Assembly (NCBI GenBank): GCA_014529385.2 | Contig: CM043942.1 | Span: 6,447,001 to 6,511,000 of the forward strand | Source: Adiantum capillus-veneris | Taxonomy: Eukaryota > Streptophyta > Polypodiopsida > Polypodiales > Pteridaceae | DNA: 64,000 nucleotides | Reading direction: 5' to 3' | Shown here: positions 11,641 through 23,200 of the stretch, piece by piece | How positions within the stretch are numbered: the first letter of the stretch is position 1 | How the letters are laid out: the number at the start of each line of letters is the position of its first letter | Notes under the pieces: model-generated | What the model saw: the letters and a program-made list of their open reading frames with translations, nothing else | The model's database searches: none | Told to the model about the DNA's origin: nothing | Program-made: the position numbers and the translations under genes

Positions 11641-12271
11641 ACTTCACTAACTTGGAATTTAGCTAATCTAAATTCAAAATACTGCATTTAACTAATTTAT
11701 CATTGTATTTTAACTATCTATTTAACTTCTAGTTAATAAATCAAAGAGTCTTTTTGGTACTTTAGAGCTCAAAATGTTAGGGGAGCCCGAGGCACTGCTT
11801 TCAAGAAAGAGACCACCTAGAATGAATACAAAGTGCATGGTTTCTGTTTAGTAATAGCTATTATTTCAAATTTTGATCCAAATATTAGTTCCATCAAATC
11901 AAAATTATAGGAAGTATACAAACCGCTCGTTTTGTTGATGTCGCACCGTATAATACGGCCAAATAATTAGGGGTGTCTTATAAAGCGCCCGTCTAAGACA
12001 TATTATATGTACACCGTATAATGTGCAATGCAAGGGGTTGTAGCCCCACACTAGGAAAGTCATGACATGGTTGCCAGGGAAAAGAGGGCTAGAACTTTGG
12101 CTAAATGGGGAGAGTTTCATCCAAGAGCAGAGAAGATGGATCTCATGCCATAATATGATAGTGATTGAGACCAACTACCAGAAAATTCATGATCCTTTTG
12201 CCCCTAATACTTCGCCTCGCTACACACATCCTTTATGTTTTGAGGAGGTAATTCAAAAAAAGGGAGGAGAA
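11641..12271. other. unassigned spacer ending in a polypurine run
   Basis: No gene is recognised. A short plus-strand frame (12062-12277) has no family resemblance. The last bases (12255-12271, AAAAAAAGGGAGGAGAA) form a polypurine tract directly before an LTR start, which would suit the 3' end of another element's internal region. Confidence 0.35.
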
Positions 12272-13052
12272 TGTTAGAAGTAAGAATCCAGAAAGGTGTG
12301 GGAGAATAAACAAGAACAAGAGTTAGAATGTACACATGTTCTTATGGATCTATCTCGAAACAGGGAAAAAGTCACTGGGTCCAAATGAGAGATGGTCTGT
12401 CAAAGAGCAATGATAGCTAATGGATCTTAAAAGACCTTAGGGTTAGCTTTATTAAAGAACTCCAAAGGTTAGTGTTAAAATTACTTAGACCTAAGACCTT
12501 AGACAAGCTAGGACTATGCTTGAGGTGGGAACCCGGCCCAAGCTTGATGTGCTTGTCGTGCTTGCTGACTAAGGTGCTTGAGGTGCTTAATGAATAAGGT
12601 GCTTCATGACTAAGATGCTTAAGGAGCTTGAGGTGTTCCAAGAAGTCAAAACACATCCCTACACAAGGGGAGGCGAGCCCTACAAGTAGGGACATGAGAG
12701 AGAACACACACATACTCACTCCATGCAAGCCAAGTCTAAAGAGGCAATAAGGACACATGTCAAGCTCCTCCCCATGTTGCCCTCATAAGGTACCTAAAGC
12801 CTATTGGTTGACCCCTGGAGGAGTCCAATGAAAATTTGGCTAATTAAATTAATTGCTTAAGCATTTATCATGTCCTCTCTCTCAAAGGGGAAAGGAGGAC
12901 ACTTGTCTAAGGACTGCCCCTATTGCTAGTTATGACCCAGGCCTATGATTGGCTAGGCTTGAGAGTGCCAATGAGCTTCAAAAAAAGCCAAAAAGAGGGG
13001 GTCTAGCATCCAACTTTGGGGCTATCTTGGGGGGTATGCTCTCCCCCCCCCC

Positions 13053-13086
<34 letters not shown>

Positions 13087-13716
13087 CACTGTGTGAAGTG
13101 CCAAGTGCAAGAACTCCATCTCCTTCTTCAAGCTTGGTGAGAAGTTGAGAGCCTACACCAACACTCTTGGCTATGGAATGCAAATCCCACCAAGAGCCAT
13201 GCTTCAATTCTTAATTTTGCTATGGTAAGCAATAAGAGTGATGATAAGTGAGGAAATATTTCTTTCTCATATTAATGTTTCTTCTTCCTCTTCCCTACCC
13301 TCATTCCCTACTAGCTCTCTCCACTTTGAAGGTGTTTGAGGTCTTGGGACTGAGGCCAAGGATAAGTTAATTCTTTCATTTAGCTAAGCTAAGGGCATAA
13401 TTGTGGTGCATGAAGCTCCCTATCTTCATTGCACCATCAAGGTCTTAAGGAAGACAAAGATTGTATTCTTTCAAGTCTCTCATTATGGGAAGAATTATAA
13501 TACAAAAGATGTTTAGAGGGGGGACCAGATCCACATAGATCTGGTCCTTAAATGTTGTCAAGTTCTCTAATTCTCTCTCTTGCAAAAGTATCATGCATGC
13601 CAAGTTAATCAAGTATAATGGTTATGTTGCTACAACTAATTAAGTTCACCCTCTATGTTCTCAAAGTAGTCTCTTAATTCCTCTATTCTCAATGTTCATA
13701 GGCCATTCCCATTACA
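12272..13716 (+). repeat. gypsy-2 5' LTR
   Basis: Starts TGTTAGAAG and ends CCCATTACA immediately before the primer site. It matches 19100-19863 from about 12371 to 13225. It contains a run of 27 cytosines (13043-13069) leading into a short (CA)n, absent from the other copy, which reads CTCTCCCATACACACACAC at that place: a length expansion after the LTRs separated. Confidence 0.82.
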
Positions 13717-13730
13717 TTGGTATTAAAGCT
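13717..13730 (+). promoter_or_regulatory. gypsy-2 primer binding site (initiator-Met tRNA type)
   Basis: TTGGTATTAAAGCT directly abuts the LTR end. The usual plant sequence is TTGGTATCAGAGC, so two or three positions have changed. Confidence 0.6.
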
Positions 13731-14082
13731 ATTGGTTTCTTTTTTCTTGCTTACAAAGTGAGGTCCTTAAGTTGTCCATAAAAGATTGGACCTGTTCATT
13801 GCAATAGGGTAAGTGGGACAAGGATCTATTATCTTGGTTGTAAAGGACTTAGTTTGAGGTACACCTTTGGGAACAATAGTCTTAATAATGGAGTCCCTCA
13901 GGGCTTTCCTTTGGATTAACCATTATTGAGCTACTAGAAATAGCAAGCTCAGAGGGAACCATAAGCAACCAACCAATTTTAGACCCTCTACACTAGTCTT
14001 TGCAATCAACATTCTCTAATCCACAGTTGTGGCTGCTTGAGGACTAATTTTCAAAGGTAAAGAAGAGTAGCGACTAAGGTTT

Positions 14083-15510
14083 TTGAGGGTACCAAAGCAC
14101 AAAGTAATTATATACATAAGTTTAATTAGCATGGCTAACAATAATCAAGAGAGTAGAATGAATATTGACATCTTTAATTTTCACATGAAGGTGCTAATGG
14201 TGATGCCCCCATGTTTGTTAACTATCTTGTTACTAGATTGTAACAAGCTATGGGAAACCCTGCTTTGCAAGCCAAAGGTACTCAACAAATTCGTGCTTAT
14301 GGGATCTCCTTTCCTATTCAAGAGGAGAGAGAGCTTAGGAAGCCTCTTGATAAGACTCACAAAATAAGACTCTCTCCCACAAGAGAGGAGGAATCCAAAG
14401 AATGACAAATAAGTGAATCGCTAAGTTCCTTTGAAGATGTGGCTCCACAAAGACGGTGTTCTAGATGATCGCCAACTCCTCCCAACAAGAAATGATCAAC
14501 CCATAGTCATTCTTCTCGTCACTTTGAAAGGGAAGAGAGGAAACAAAGGAAGAAAAAAGCAAGAACAAGGTCACCATCTCCTCCTTCTTCTTGACCTTCC
14601 TCCTCTTCCGAAAAAATCAATATCTATTCTCCTGGAGAATACAAGAGGAGAGGACATCGCAAATCCTACCCTGCATAGAGAAGGTCCCAAAATCTTAAGA
14701 AGTTCAAAGAGGGAGTAAAGAGTATCTCTTTTCTCACCTTTGATAGCACCTTTTGTGATATTGACAAAGTATTGGCCTTCATCCAACAATTCAACGCGGC
14801 CTTTGGAGACAAGGGCTTCACAGAGTCCTTGAAGCTACTCCATGTAGCTATGCACTTCCAAAAATCTTCTCATCCTCAATGGTGGGCTAGCCTTCATGGC
14901 AAGGACAAAGCCTCAAAGACATAGAAAACCCTACAAGTCTCCATCATGAAGCAATTCCTTGCAAGCAATGCAAAGTACAAAGTGCTTATCGAATGGTAGA
15001 GTTTTAAGATGCTCTCCAACCAGTCTATCCAAAAATATGTGGAAAATTTGTGGGATTTACATCTCAAGGCTATTGTCTTTCAAAAATAGACTTCAACAAG
15101 AAAAAGCAACAATTCTGTGCAAGATTACCTGAAGAAATGGCCGAGTATGTCAATTCCCAATGGCCTCGTTCTATCACCAAAGTAATCTCCTTCGTGTATC
15201 AATTTTCAACAAGGGGCTAAAAAGAATGCCAAGCCCATGGAAAGCAAAGGCAAAAATGAGACAAGAGGGAAAAACAATGCCCAAAACTCTTCCCAATGCA
15301 ATTCCAACAACAACAACAACAATCGATCCAAGGAGAAGGGAGTTTACAAAGGTAAAGATAAAATCTCTCCTGAAGAGCTATAAGCTTTTTGTAAGGACCA
15401 CAAATGCTTTTAAGTGTGGGAAGCAAGGACATGGCTATAATTCTTGCCCCGAAAGAAATTCCCACAATGAGACTCCTAAAGCTTCCACGATCGAAGCTCC
15501 AAAAGAGGAT
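14083..15510 (+). pseudogene. gypsy-2 gag, heavily broken
   Basis: Short frames between 14083 and 15558 hold the remains of Gag. The part after 14730 reads like a capsid (DKVLAFIQQFN, FTESLKLLHVAMHFQK in changing frames), and 15400-15460 has a nucleocapsid remnant FKCGKQGHGYNSC, a zinc knuckle whose first cysteine is lost. Translation needs many frame changes. About 360 bp between the primer site and this block are untranslated leader with no feature seen. Confidence 0.55.
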
Positions 15511-15515
15511 GCTCA

Positions 15516-15716
15516 TTGCAAAGGATCACCTCTCTCTCCTATGCTTGGGGAAACATAAGGCATGATGCCTTCATCTTGTTTGACCCTGGCTATAGTCACA
15601 CGTTCATATCAATGGAGTTGTCCATTAAGTTGGGCATTCAAGCATTTGATATGGGAGATATTGTAACTCCCAATGGAGCTTTCACAAGGGACAACAAGCA
15701 TACATTACTCCCTTGA
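15516..15716 (+). pseudogene. gypsy-2 retropepsin remnant
   Basis: The frame reads HDAFILFDPGYSHTFISMEL, the retropepsin active-site region in which the usual D-T/S-G-A-T/S is D-P-G-Y-S. The residues that follow (IKLGIQAFDM) fit the family. The catalytic Asp and Gly remain but the Thr/Ser is Pro. A stop at 15714-15716 ends it. Confidence 0.65.
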
Positions 15717-16139
15717 TTGGGAAGTTGAGGCTTCATGTCCAAAGCTACATTGACAAAGAAGACTTCTTTATCTCTCATGTCCAACATGAGGTTGATATCT
15801 AGGGGCACCATGGTTCAACCGCATGGCTACCAACATGAAGCTCTCTAAAAGGAGAATCTACTTCACCTACAGGGAAAAGAGCATGTATATAGATGCTAAT
15901 GAGCCTAGTCGTACTATACCACTTGTAAATTCACCTTCTTTTGATAAGTCATTGAAAAGTACAGTTTCCTTGTACATGATTTTTGTCAAAGAGTCTCTAA
16001 ATGGTCCTAATATTTTATCAAATGAAAATGGTAGGAATCAAGAAGAGTTAGACTTGTCTAATTTTCTAAATGGATTCCAAGATGTTTTTATCCATGATAT
16101 CCCTATGGACTTACCTTCAAAACAAGGGGATCATGACCA

Positions 16140-17410
16140 TCAAATTGAGCTCCTACTAGGAATCTCACAACACCTAACAAGCCTCCTTATCGAGTTTCCT
16201 AAGCTCAACAAGAGGAGATCATGAGGCAAGTACAAGAATTGGTAGATAAAGGGATGGTGAGGCCTAGATCCTCGCCCGTTTGTTCTCCAATCCTTTTAGT
16301 GAAAAAGAAACAATGTACATACCGCATGTGTGTGGACTATCAAGCGATAAACCATATCAATATCAAAAGCATAATTTCCGTACCATGGGTAGAACGTCTG
16401 TTTGATAAGCTACAAGGTTTGACCTACTTCAGTAGCACTGACCTTAAAAGTGGCTATCATCAAATAAGAATAGTGAATGAAGATATTGTAAAGACCGCGT
16501 TCCGTACAATGTTTTCTCTTTATGGATATATTGTGATGCCTTTTGGCTTGACAAATTCTCTAGCCACGTTCAATCGTTTGATGGAGAAAATCTTTAGCCC
16601 TACTGCAAATTCATTGGAGTGTCCTTTGATGATATCATTATCTACTCCAAGTCCTTGGAGGAGCACAAGCAATATCACCAGGTAATTTTTCAAGCTTTAA
16701 GGGAGAAACCAAGCTATTTATCAATCAAAAGAAGAGTGAATTTTTCCTTCAAGATATTCAATACTTAGGTCATATTATCTCTCAAGATTGTATCCGTATG
16801 TATCCATCAAAGTTGGAGGTTAATAAAAGCATGGCCTAATCCAAGGAATTTTCATGATCTACAAAGATTTATTGGTATGTATGCATATTATAGACGCTTC
16901 ATAGAAAAATTCTTGTAAATAGCAGAACCATTGCATGAATCAACAAAGAAGAATGTTAAGTACTCATGGACTGCTAAAGAGAAAAATGCTTTTGACAAGC
17001 TCAAAGAGAATATTACCTCCCAACCAGTGCTTGTGATTCTGGGTCTCTCAAAGCCATTTGAGGTCCATTGTGATGCTTGTGGTGATTGCCTTGGAGAGGT
17101 CTTGCTTCAAGAAGGGCATGACATAGCATATGAGAGCCGAAGTCTCAATACGGATGAGCAAGTCTTGGGCACATAGGAAAAAGATCTTTTAGTTTTTCTA
17201 CATGACCTAGACACATGGAAGCACTATCTATTGGGGAATCCATTTATTTTGCAATTAGGCCACCAAAGTCTCAAGTACTTCATGATGCAAACCAAGCTTT
17301 TCAACAAACAAATGAGGTGGGAAAATTTTCTTTCACAATTTTATTTTCATATTGCTCACATTGCTGGTAGGCACAATCAAGTGGCCGATGCACTTTCACG
17401 ATGACCAAGA
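16140..17410 (+). pseudogene. gypsy-2 reverse transcriptase and RNase H
   Basis: 16221-16685 encodes the RT fingers and palm: RPRSSPVCSPILLVKKK, MCVDYQAINHIN, FSSTDLKSGYHQIRI and YGYIVMPFGLTNSLATFNRL. A frameshift falls just before the YxDD box, whose region translates in another frame as FDDIIIYSK near 16630, so the aspartates are still there. RNase H follows from 16950 (WTAKEKNAFDKLKENIT, PFEVHCDACGDCLGEVLLQE) and ends with IAGRHNQVADALSR near 17395. The sequence is chromovirus-like. Stops at 17174-17176 and elsewhere inactivate it. Confidence 0.88.
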
Positions 17411-18905
17411 GTCAATGTGGTGTCTATAGCAACTCACAATGATCTATCTTTTATGATAGATGAGTATGCTATTGACCCTGCCTTTAAAGACATAATGTCA
17501 TCCCTTGCATTGGGGAAGAAAGAAGAACCATTCAGCTTGGAGGATTGTTATCTTATCCATGGCAATAGGCTATGTGTTACTCACTCCCTTCGTGAGAAAG
17601 TCATGTATGAATTCCATGCTCCTCCCTGTGTGGGGCGTAGAGGCATTCAACCTACTCTTCAAGGAGTAGAAACATAATTCTATTGGCCTACCATGAAAGT
17701 AGACATACAAGAGTATGTTTCAAAATGTGTGATATGCCAAAGGACCAAGTATGATAGAGAAAAGTAGCTTGGGTTACTTCAGCCATTGCCAATCTCTAAT
17801 TCACCATGGGAGAGTATATCCATGGATTCTATCTTTGGACTACCTGAGTGTATCCATGGGAATAGGGGAATATGGACAATAGTCGATATGTTTAGAAAGA
17901 AATCACACTTTATTCCTGTCAAAAAGACTATTAAGGCACACCAAATGGCAACCCTCTTTGTATCCCAGATTTTCAAACACCATGGATTGCCAACATCCAT
18001 CATGTCAGATAGAGATCCTAGAATGACCAGTAATTTTTGAAAAGGTCTCTTTGAGAATCTAGGAACAAGATTTAATTTATCTTCGGCCTATCACCCACAA
18101 ACGGATGGCCAAAGTGAGAGCCAATCTTATGATTCTCGATCTACTAAAAACTTATGTTATAGAAGTAGATCAACGCTCACAATGTGAGAAGTATTTACTA
18201 CTTGTAGAGTATGCATACAATAATACTATCCATACTACTATAGGAAAGGAACCTTTTGAGATCATAGAGAGAAGACCTAAAAGTCCCTTGCTACTTAAAG
18301 TACATCGGCATATCTTTTTTGTGCTGATGAGTATAGCCATGACCTACAAGAATCTTTCCAAAAGATTAAGAAGGCTATATCCATCTCTCAACAAAGGAAA
18401 AAATATACAAGTAATAAGCACAGAGGGCCCTTATCATTCAAAGAAAATGATTGGGTCTTACTCAAGTTTTCCAAGGCTCGATTAAGGCAAACGACGGGAA
18501 AAAATCCTACAGGCCACCAAAAGTATTATGCTAAACTAGCAAAAAGATACTATGGTTCTTTTCAAATCTTGAAGCCAATCAATGGCATGTCTTATCAACT
18601 CAAGTTACCCAACCATTGGCTCATACAAAATGCTTTTCATGTGAGCCTACTTAAGCCCTACAAAGGAGAGCCCCCAAGAGAACTAATTATTGAAGACCCA
18701 CTAGAGATTGAAGATCAAGAAGAGGTTCTACAACCCAAAGCTATCCTTTGACATGAAGACAACGTGATATGTAATGGTAAGATTATCCACTGATATCTTA
18801 TTAAATTCAAAAATTATCAAGTTGAAGATGCTAGATGGATGCAAGGATTACAACTTAAGGATAGTATGAACCTTGTCAATGCTGACAATGCTACATTAGA
18901 GTGAG
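17411..18905 (+). pseudogene. gypsy-2 integrase with chromodomain-like tail
   Basis: Zinc-binding end near 17600 and 17730 (CVICQRTKYDRE), then the catalytic core SPWESISMDSIFGLPE, IVDMFRKKSHFIPV, IMSDRDPRMTSNF and YHPQTDGQSES, although the first core Asp is in place and the C-terminal Glu appears only through a frame change. The tail (18569-18900) has LIQNAFHVSLLKPYKG and FKNYQVEDARWMQ, the linker and chromodomain-like block of chromoviruses, which target integration to chromatin. Stops at 18038-18040, 18483-18485 and 18749-18751 break it. Confidence 0.85.
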
Positions 18906-19099
18906 AAAATGTACATGTCTCTTTTAAATGATCAATGTTTTTGTCTTATAAGACTAGTTCTCTTCTTCTTGTGAACAAATTTAAGTAATATGCATGCTTA
19001 GAATCATGTTTGTGATAATGACGTCTCTCAAACACCAAGTAGAATTTGTCACTCTACTTGGCAGAAGGAAATAGACTCGAGAGCAGACATGCTTGGAAA

Positions 19100-19863
19100 G
19101 TCAATGGGTCCAAATGAGAGATGGTTTGTCAAAGAACAATTCTAGATAATGGATCTTGAAAGAACTTAGGGTTAGCTTCATTAAAGACCTCCAAAGGTTA
19201 TTGCTAAAAGTACTTAGACCTAGGACCTTAGGGAAGCTAGGGGTGTGCTTGAGGTGGGAACCCGGGCCAAGCTTGAGGTGCTTGCTGACTAAGGTGCTTG
19301 AGGAGCTTGAGGTGCTCCAAAAAGTCAAACACATCCTTGCACAATGGTGGGAGAGCCCTACAAGTAGGGTCATGAGAGAGAACACACACACACTCACTCC
19401 ATGCAAGCCAAGTCTAAAGAGGCAACAAGGACACATGTCAGGTCCTCCCCATGTTGCCGTCATAAGGTGCCTAACGCCTACTGGTTGATCCTTAGAGGGG
19501 TCCAATGATAATTTAGCTAATTAAATTAATTGTTTAATCATTTATCAAGTCCTCTCTCTCAAAGGGGAAAGGAGGACACTTGTTCAAGGACTACCCCTAT
19601 TGCTAGTTATGACACAGGCATGTGATGGGCTAGGCTTGAGAGAGCCAATGAGCTTCAAGCAAGGTCAAAATAGGGGGTCAACCACGCAACTTGGGGGCTA
19701 GCTTGGGGGGTATACTCTCCCATACACACACACTCATTGTGTGAAGTGCCAAGTGCAAGAACTCCATCTCCTTCTACAATCTTATTGAGAAGTCGAGAGT
19801 CTACACCAACACTCTTGGCTATGGAATGCAAATCGAACCAAGAGCCATGCTTCAATGCTTAAG
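19100..19863 (+). repeat. gypsy-2 3' LTR, truncated at both ends
   Basis: Direct match to 12371-13225 of the 5' LTR, with scattered substitutions and small gaps. The match stops at about 19863, and the last 490 bp of the LTR are absent. The stretch 18906-19099 before it has no clear match to the LTR start. Confidence 0.8.
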
Positions 19864-19935
19864 CTTGCCATCTTCTTCATATTCATTACTAAGAAGAGAC
19901 AAAATCATTACCATAGAAGTAACTTAAAGCACAGA

Positions 19936-20589
19936 TTAGAGCATAGAAAAATGCACCTTGTAGCTGTAACCCTTCGTTTGCAAGCACCACCTTCTGGAGA
20001 TGCTCCTCTTATGTTTCCTTGCACCTGAGGGCATCTCTTTAAGGTGTAGGATCTTACCTTCAAGCTTCACAATCTTAGCATCCTTCTCTTCCACCTGTAA
20101 CTCAAGATTTTCCACTTCCTTCTCTGCATGAATGACCCTTTCATGAAATCCACTAGTGGTATGGAAAATTAGTTTGCATTGATGCAAAGACCGTCATGTG
20201 TTATCATCTCCAATAGACGACAATTACTTGCAGCAACCGAGAAGACCTTGCTCCCCTCTACCTACATACTGTAAGAATGTAGCAAGGCTATTTAATATTG
20301 GATATACATTGATGACTGGATCATTAGGGTAGAGGAAACCATGCACCCAAAGGTCCACATTGGTGTGATGTGCATTACGAGGTTGTTGTGGAGTTTGCAA
20401 GTAATGACACTTTGAGGGTGTGAAGTTCTTTGGTTGCCAAACACATAGATACATTGTTTCCAAACTTGGAGATCTTGTTGTGGATGGAAGGTTTATAATA
20501 TCATTTAGCTCCATGGATAGAGGAATTAAGTTGGACTCATGCAAGATAAGGAGAAAGGACTTGTAGAGGAGATTAGGTTGGATGCTCAC
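19936..20589 (-). pseudogene. unrecognised protein with a coiled-coil end
   Basis: Reading leftwards, 20589-20224 and 20187-19936 are the same frame, separated by two stops. The first part has an unfamiliar sequence with LWVHGFLYPNDPVINVYPIL. The second has a clear coiled-coil pattern (VIHAEKEVENLELQVEEKDA). The pattern is more ordered than chance, so a decayed gene or element ORF is likely, but I cannot name it. From 20590 to 20838 the plus strand is purine-rich (repeats of GAGAGCTATGGAGTGGAGAG) without coding content. Confidence 0.35.
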
Positions 20590-20838
20590 TGAAGTAAAGA
20601 GCTATGGAGTGGAGAGCTATGTAATGGAGAGATGTAACAGAGCTACAGAGTGAAGAGCTATGGAGTGGAGAGCTTCAACAAAGAAACCTGCAACAAGGAG
20701 AGGGAAGGAGAAAGAGTGTGTGTTGAAAAGTAGGAGAGAGAACATAGAGGGGGAAGAGGGTGTGCATTAAAGTAGGAGAGAGAAGAGAGAGGGAGAGGAG
20801 TGAGAGAGAGAGGGGAGTGATGTGGATGGGTTTCCTAA

Positions 20839-21489
20839 CCTCACTCTTATCTTATTGCAGACATAATGAGAGCCACAAACATAATTGTCAATCCATGGGA
20901 CAAAGCTGACTCGACTAGTGCATAGAGGCTACAAGAGGGTGTCAATTTCTTGGAAAACAACAGACAACTCGCATCTAACTCAAGCTACACTCAAATGACC
21001 TAAGTCATCAAAAGCTAGTCACTGATCGGCAAACAAAACATGACCGTTATAGCATCGAACGTTATGAAACTTCTAGGACAAGTATATAAGACCTAGGCAC
21101 ACATGCTTATGGTAAAAAATCTCACTTTTGATGAAGTGCAAAAAACGTAATTATTAACAGCAGTGAGATTTTGACCTAGTTGTTTTTTACCTTGAATGCA
21201 TCTAAATGCTTAGCAATGATGTCCCAATATCCCACCTATGATTACTTTGTGATTTGCTAGCTTAAATTCTTACTTATGATAAAATTAGGACGCGGGTCGG
21301 CACGCCAAAAGCTACAATTTACCATGATATGTTTACGTCAATGCATAGAGCTCTTACCTGCGATTTCAACACAACAGAAGACACTACAATGTGACAATCA
21401 ACAAGGGAGTAAGAAGGATTAGAAGGAGAAAAGTGAGCGTCATTAGCTCACACTCTGTATTGCTTATCCAAAAACTTAATAAAATCTTA
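20839..21489. repeat. tandem duplication copy 1, about 650 bp (empty site)
   Basis: The phrase CCTCACTCTTATCTTATTGC begins this copy and again begins copy 2 at 21490. The unit continues through TCAATCCATGGGAC, AATGCATCTAAATGCTTAGC and CTTATCCAAAAACTTAATAA. It contains the unoccupied site TTAG at 21210-21213. No protein is recognised; short frames inside are inconsistent between copies. Confidence 0.85.
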
Positions 21490-21869
21490 CCTCACTCTTA
21501 TCTTATTGCAGATATAGCGAGAACCACAAACATAATTGTCAATCCATGGGACGAAGCTGACTCGACTAGTGCATAGAGACTACAAGAGGGTGTTGATCTC
21601 TTCAAAAACAACAGACAACTTGCATCTAACTCAAGCTATACTCAAATGACCTAAGTCATCAAAAGCTAGTCACTAATCGGCAAACAAAACATAACCATTA
21701 CGACATCAAATGACATCCGAATGTTACTTCTAGGATAAGTATATAATACCTAAGCACTCATGCTTATGGTCTCAAATCTCACTTTTGACAAAGTGAAAAA
21801 ACACAATTATTAATAGCAGTGAGATTTTGAACTAGTCATTTTTGACCCCGAATGCATCTAAATGCTTAG
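21490..21869. repeat. tandem duplication copy 2, left part
   Basis: Matches 20839-21213. It stops at TTAG (21866-21869) where the large TIR element begins; the rest of this copy resumes at 54391 and ends at about 54664. Confidence 0.85.
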
Positions 21870-21896
21870 GGGTGATAGCATGTTTAGGTGGTACCA
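21870..21896 (+). repeat. left terminal inverted repeat of the large element
   Basis: Pairs with 54364-54390. A second copy of GTGGTACCACC lies just inside (about 21930), so the end could also fold as a small hairpin. From here to 22336 I see no coding sequence. Confidence 0.75.
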
Positions 21897-22336
21897 CTTT
21901 TTGAACCTTTTTGTGGTACCACCAATAGCACCTAGTTGGAGGGAACTTCAACGTTTTTCAAATTTGGAAAAAGAGGGAGAGGAAAATTCTAAATTTGCAT
22001 GCAGTATAATTTATGTACCTATAATCTAGATGCATGCGAGCCATTATGGGGTGGAGTGGGTCTCTTTTTTTTGAACTTACAGTCATCATGGCCTTTGTCC
22101 TCTTTCTCCTTTCCTCTTACGTACCGACCGCCAAAACTTCCCTCTCCAAATGCATGTTGTCGGTTGAAAAATATGCTCGGAAAGGTGAGTTTTACATCGC
22201 CTCATGTCTATGCGCCTAATGGCAATGTAAGGCCAAAAATCCTTTTTTCAGCATTGGCTGCAAATCATTTTTCTCCCTGACTTTGCTTGCAGCATCGGTG
22301 GAGTATCTGGTACTTTCCAGGTTTTGATATTTTGCA

Positions 22337-23200
22337 TTGCAGTTGCCTGAGGAATATGGACTGAGCATGGAGGGCAAGCTGCCCAAGGATTTAACAGACA
22401 AGGACCTGCCACCTGAACAGTGGTCAACAATGTTCAAGGTTCTAGAGAAGAAGAAGACTAAGATCTTCCTCCACCAGGTGCATGACCACCTTTACAATGC
22501 ATGCAGGATTCTGTATCAGAAGGTCTACCAAGTTGTCCCCTCCAATGGCGAGCTCATGATGAGGTTTGCGAGGGGGTTTGCATATGAGTATTGCGATGCT
22601 GCCAAGGTAGACCCCGACAACCATAAGATTGCATGGGCTTTGGTTGCGGATCAAGTATTAGAGAATGTCAAAATCTAGAAAGGGGGACTCAATCAAAAAA
22701 TATAGAAGTTCATGTTCGATTACGGCGTGAAGGGAGCCCCCACATTTAAAGGACTGATAGAGAATGTTGAGGATAGTCATGCGGCATCCAGCCACCCTCT
22801 ACAACACATGTGGACAGCCTCTCAGCCCCTCTACACAGCATGGGTGGATAATCTTGCCGATGACCTTGAGCAGCAGGCAGTGAAGGCAAAAGAGAAGGTG
22901 AAGTCTACGAAGACAGTCCTGGCTACAAAGCGGGACTTATGGTTGCGCAACGAAGGTACCTCCTCAGCTTGTGCACCGCACCCATCACTACAGAGGTTGA
23001 GAGCCTTAGAGAGGAGGTGGAGAAATTGAAAGCCCCTCCATCAAAAAACGTAGCTGCGATTGTCAAAAAGGAGGTTGAAATCGGAGCCCTTATAAGGGTA
23101 CTCTCCAAGTACTTTGGATTAAATGATGTTGCATTAAGGATGAAGGGGGAGGTGTCAGTCATGCAGGCACTCCACTCTTCTCTGTCTTTAAAGTGTATAA
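22337..23200 (+). pseudogene. cargo gene A: unrecognised protein, coiled-coil end
   Basis: 22337-22678 (113 codons) reads LPEEYGLSMEGKLPKDLTDK and ARGFAYEYCDAAKVD. The same frame continues after two close stops (22676-22711) at 22712-23029. A frameshift near 22940 leads to TTEVESLREEVEKLKAPPS, a coiled coil that continues to about 23200, where a word-repeat array begins. The composition and continuity across stops show a real, decayed gene. I do not recognise the family. It is the first of three plus-strand blocks (with 24630-25345 and 25674-26510) that may be exons of one gene, the array being an intron. Confidence 0.5.

Larger units (their letters stand above)
12272..19863 (+). mobile_element. 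gypsy-2: decayed chromovirus (Ty3/gypsy)
   Basis: A long LTR at 12272-13716, an initiator-Met-type primer site, gag, protease, RT, RNase H, integrase and a chromodomain-like C-terminus follow in order on the plus strand. A second, truncated LTR copy lies at 19100-19863. The LTR matches include the phrases GGGTCCAAATGAGAGATGG and GCCAAGTGCAAGAACTCCAT. The first 100 bp and last 500 bp of the 3' LTR are missing or unrecognisable, so no target duplication can be shown. Every coding block has stops or frameshifts. Confidence 0.85.
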
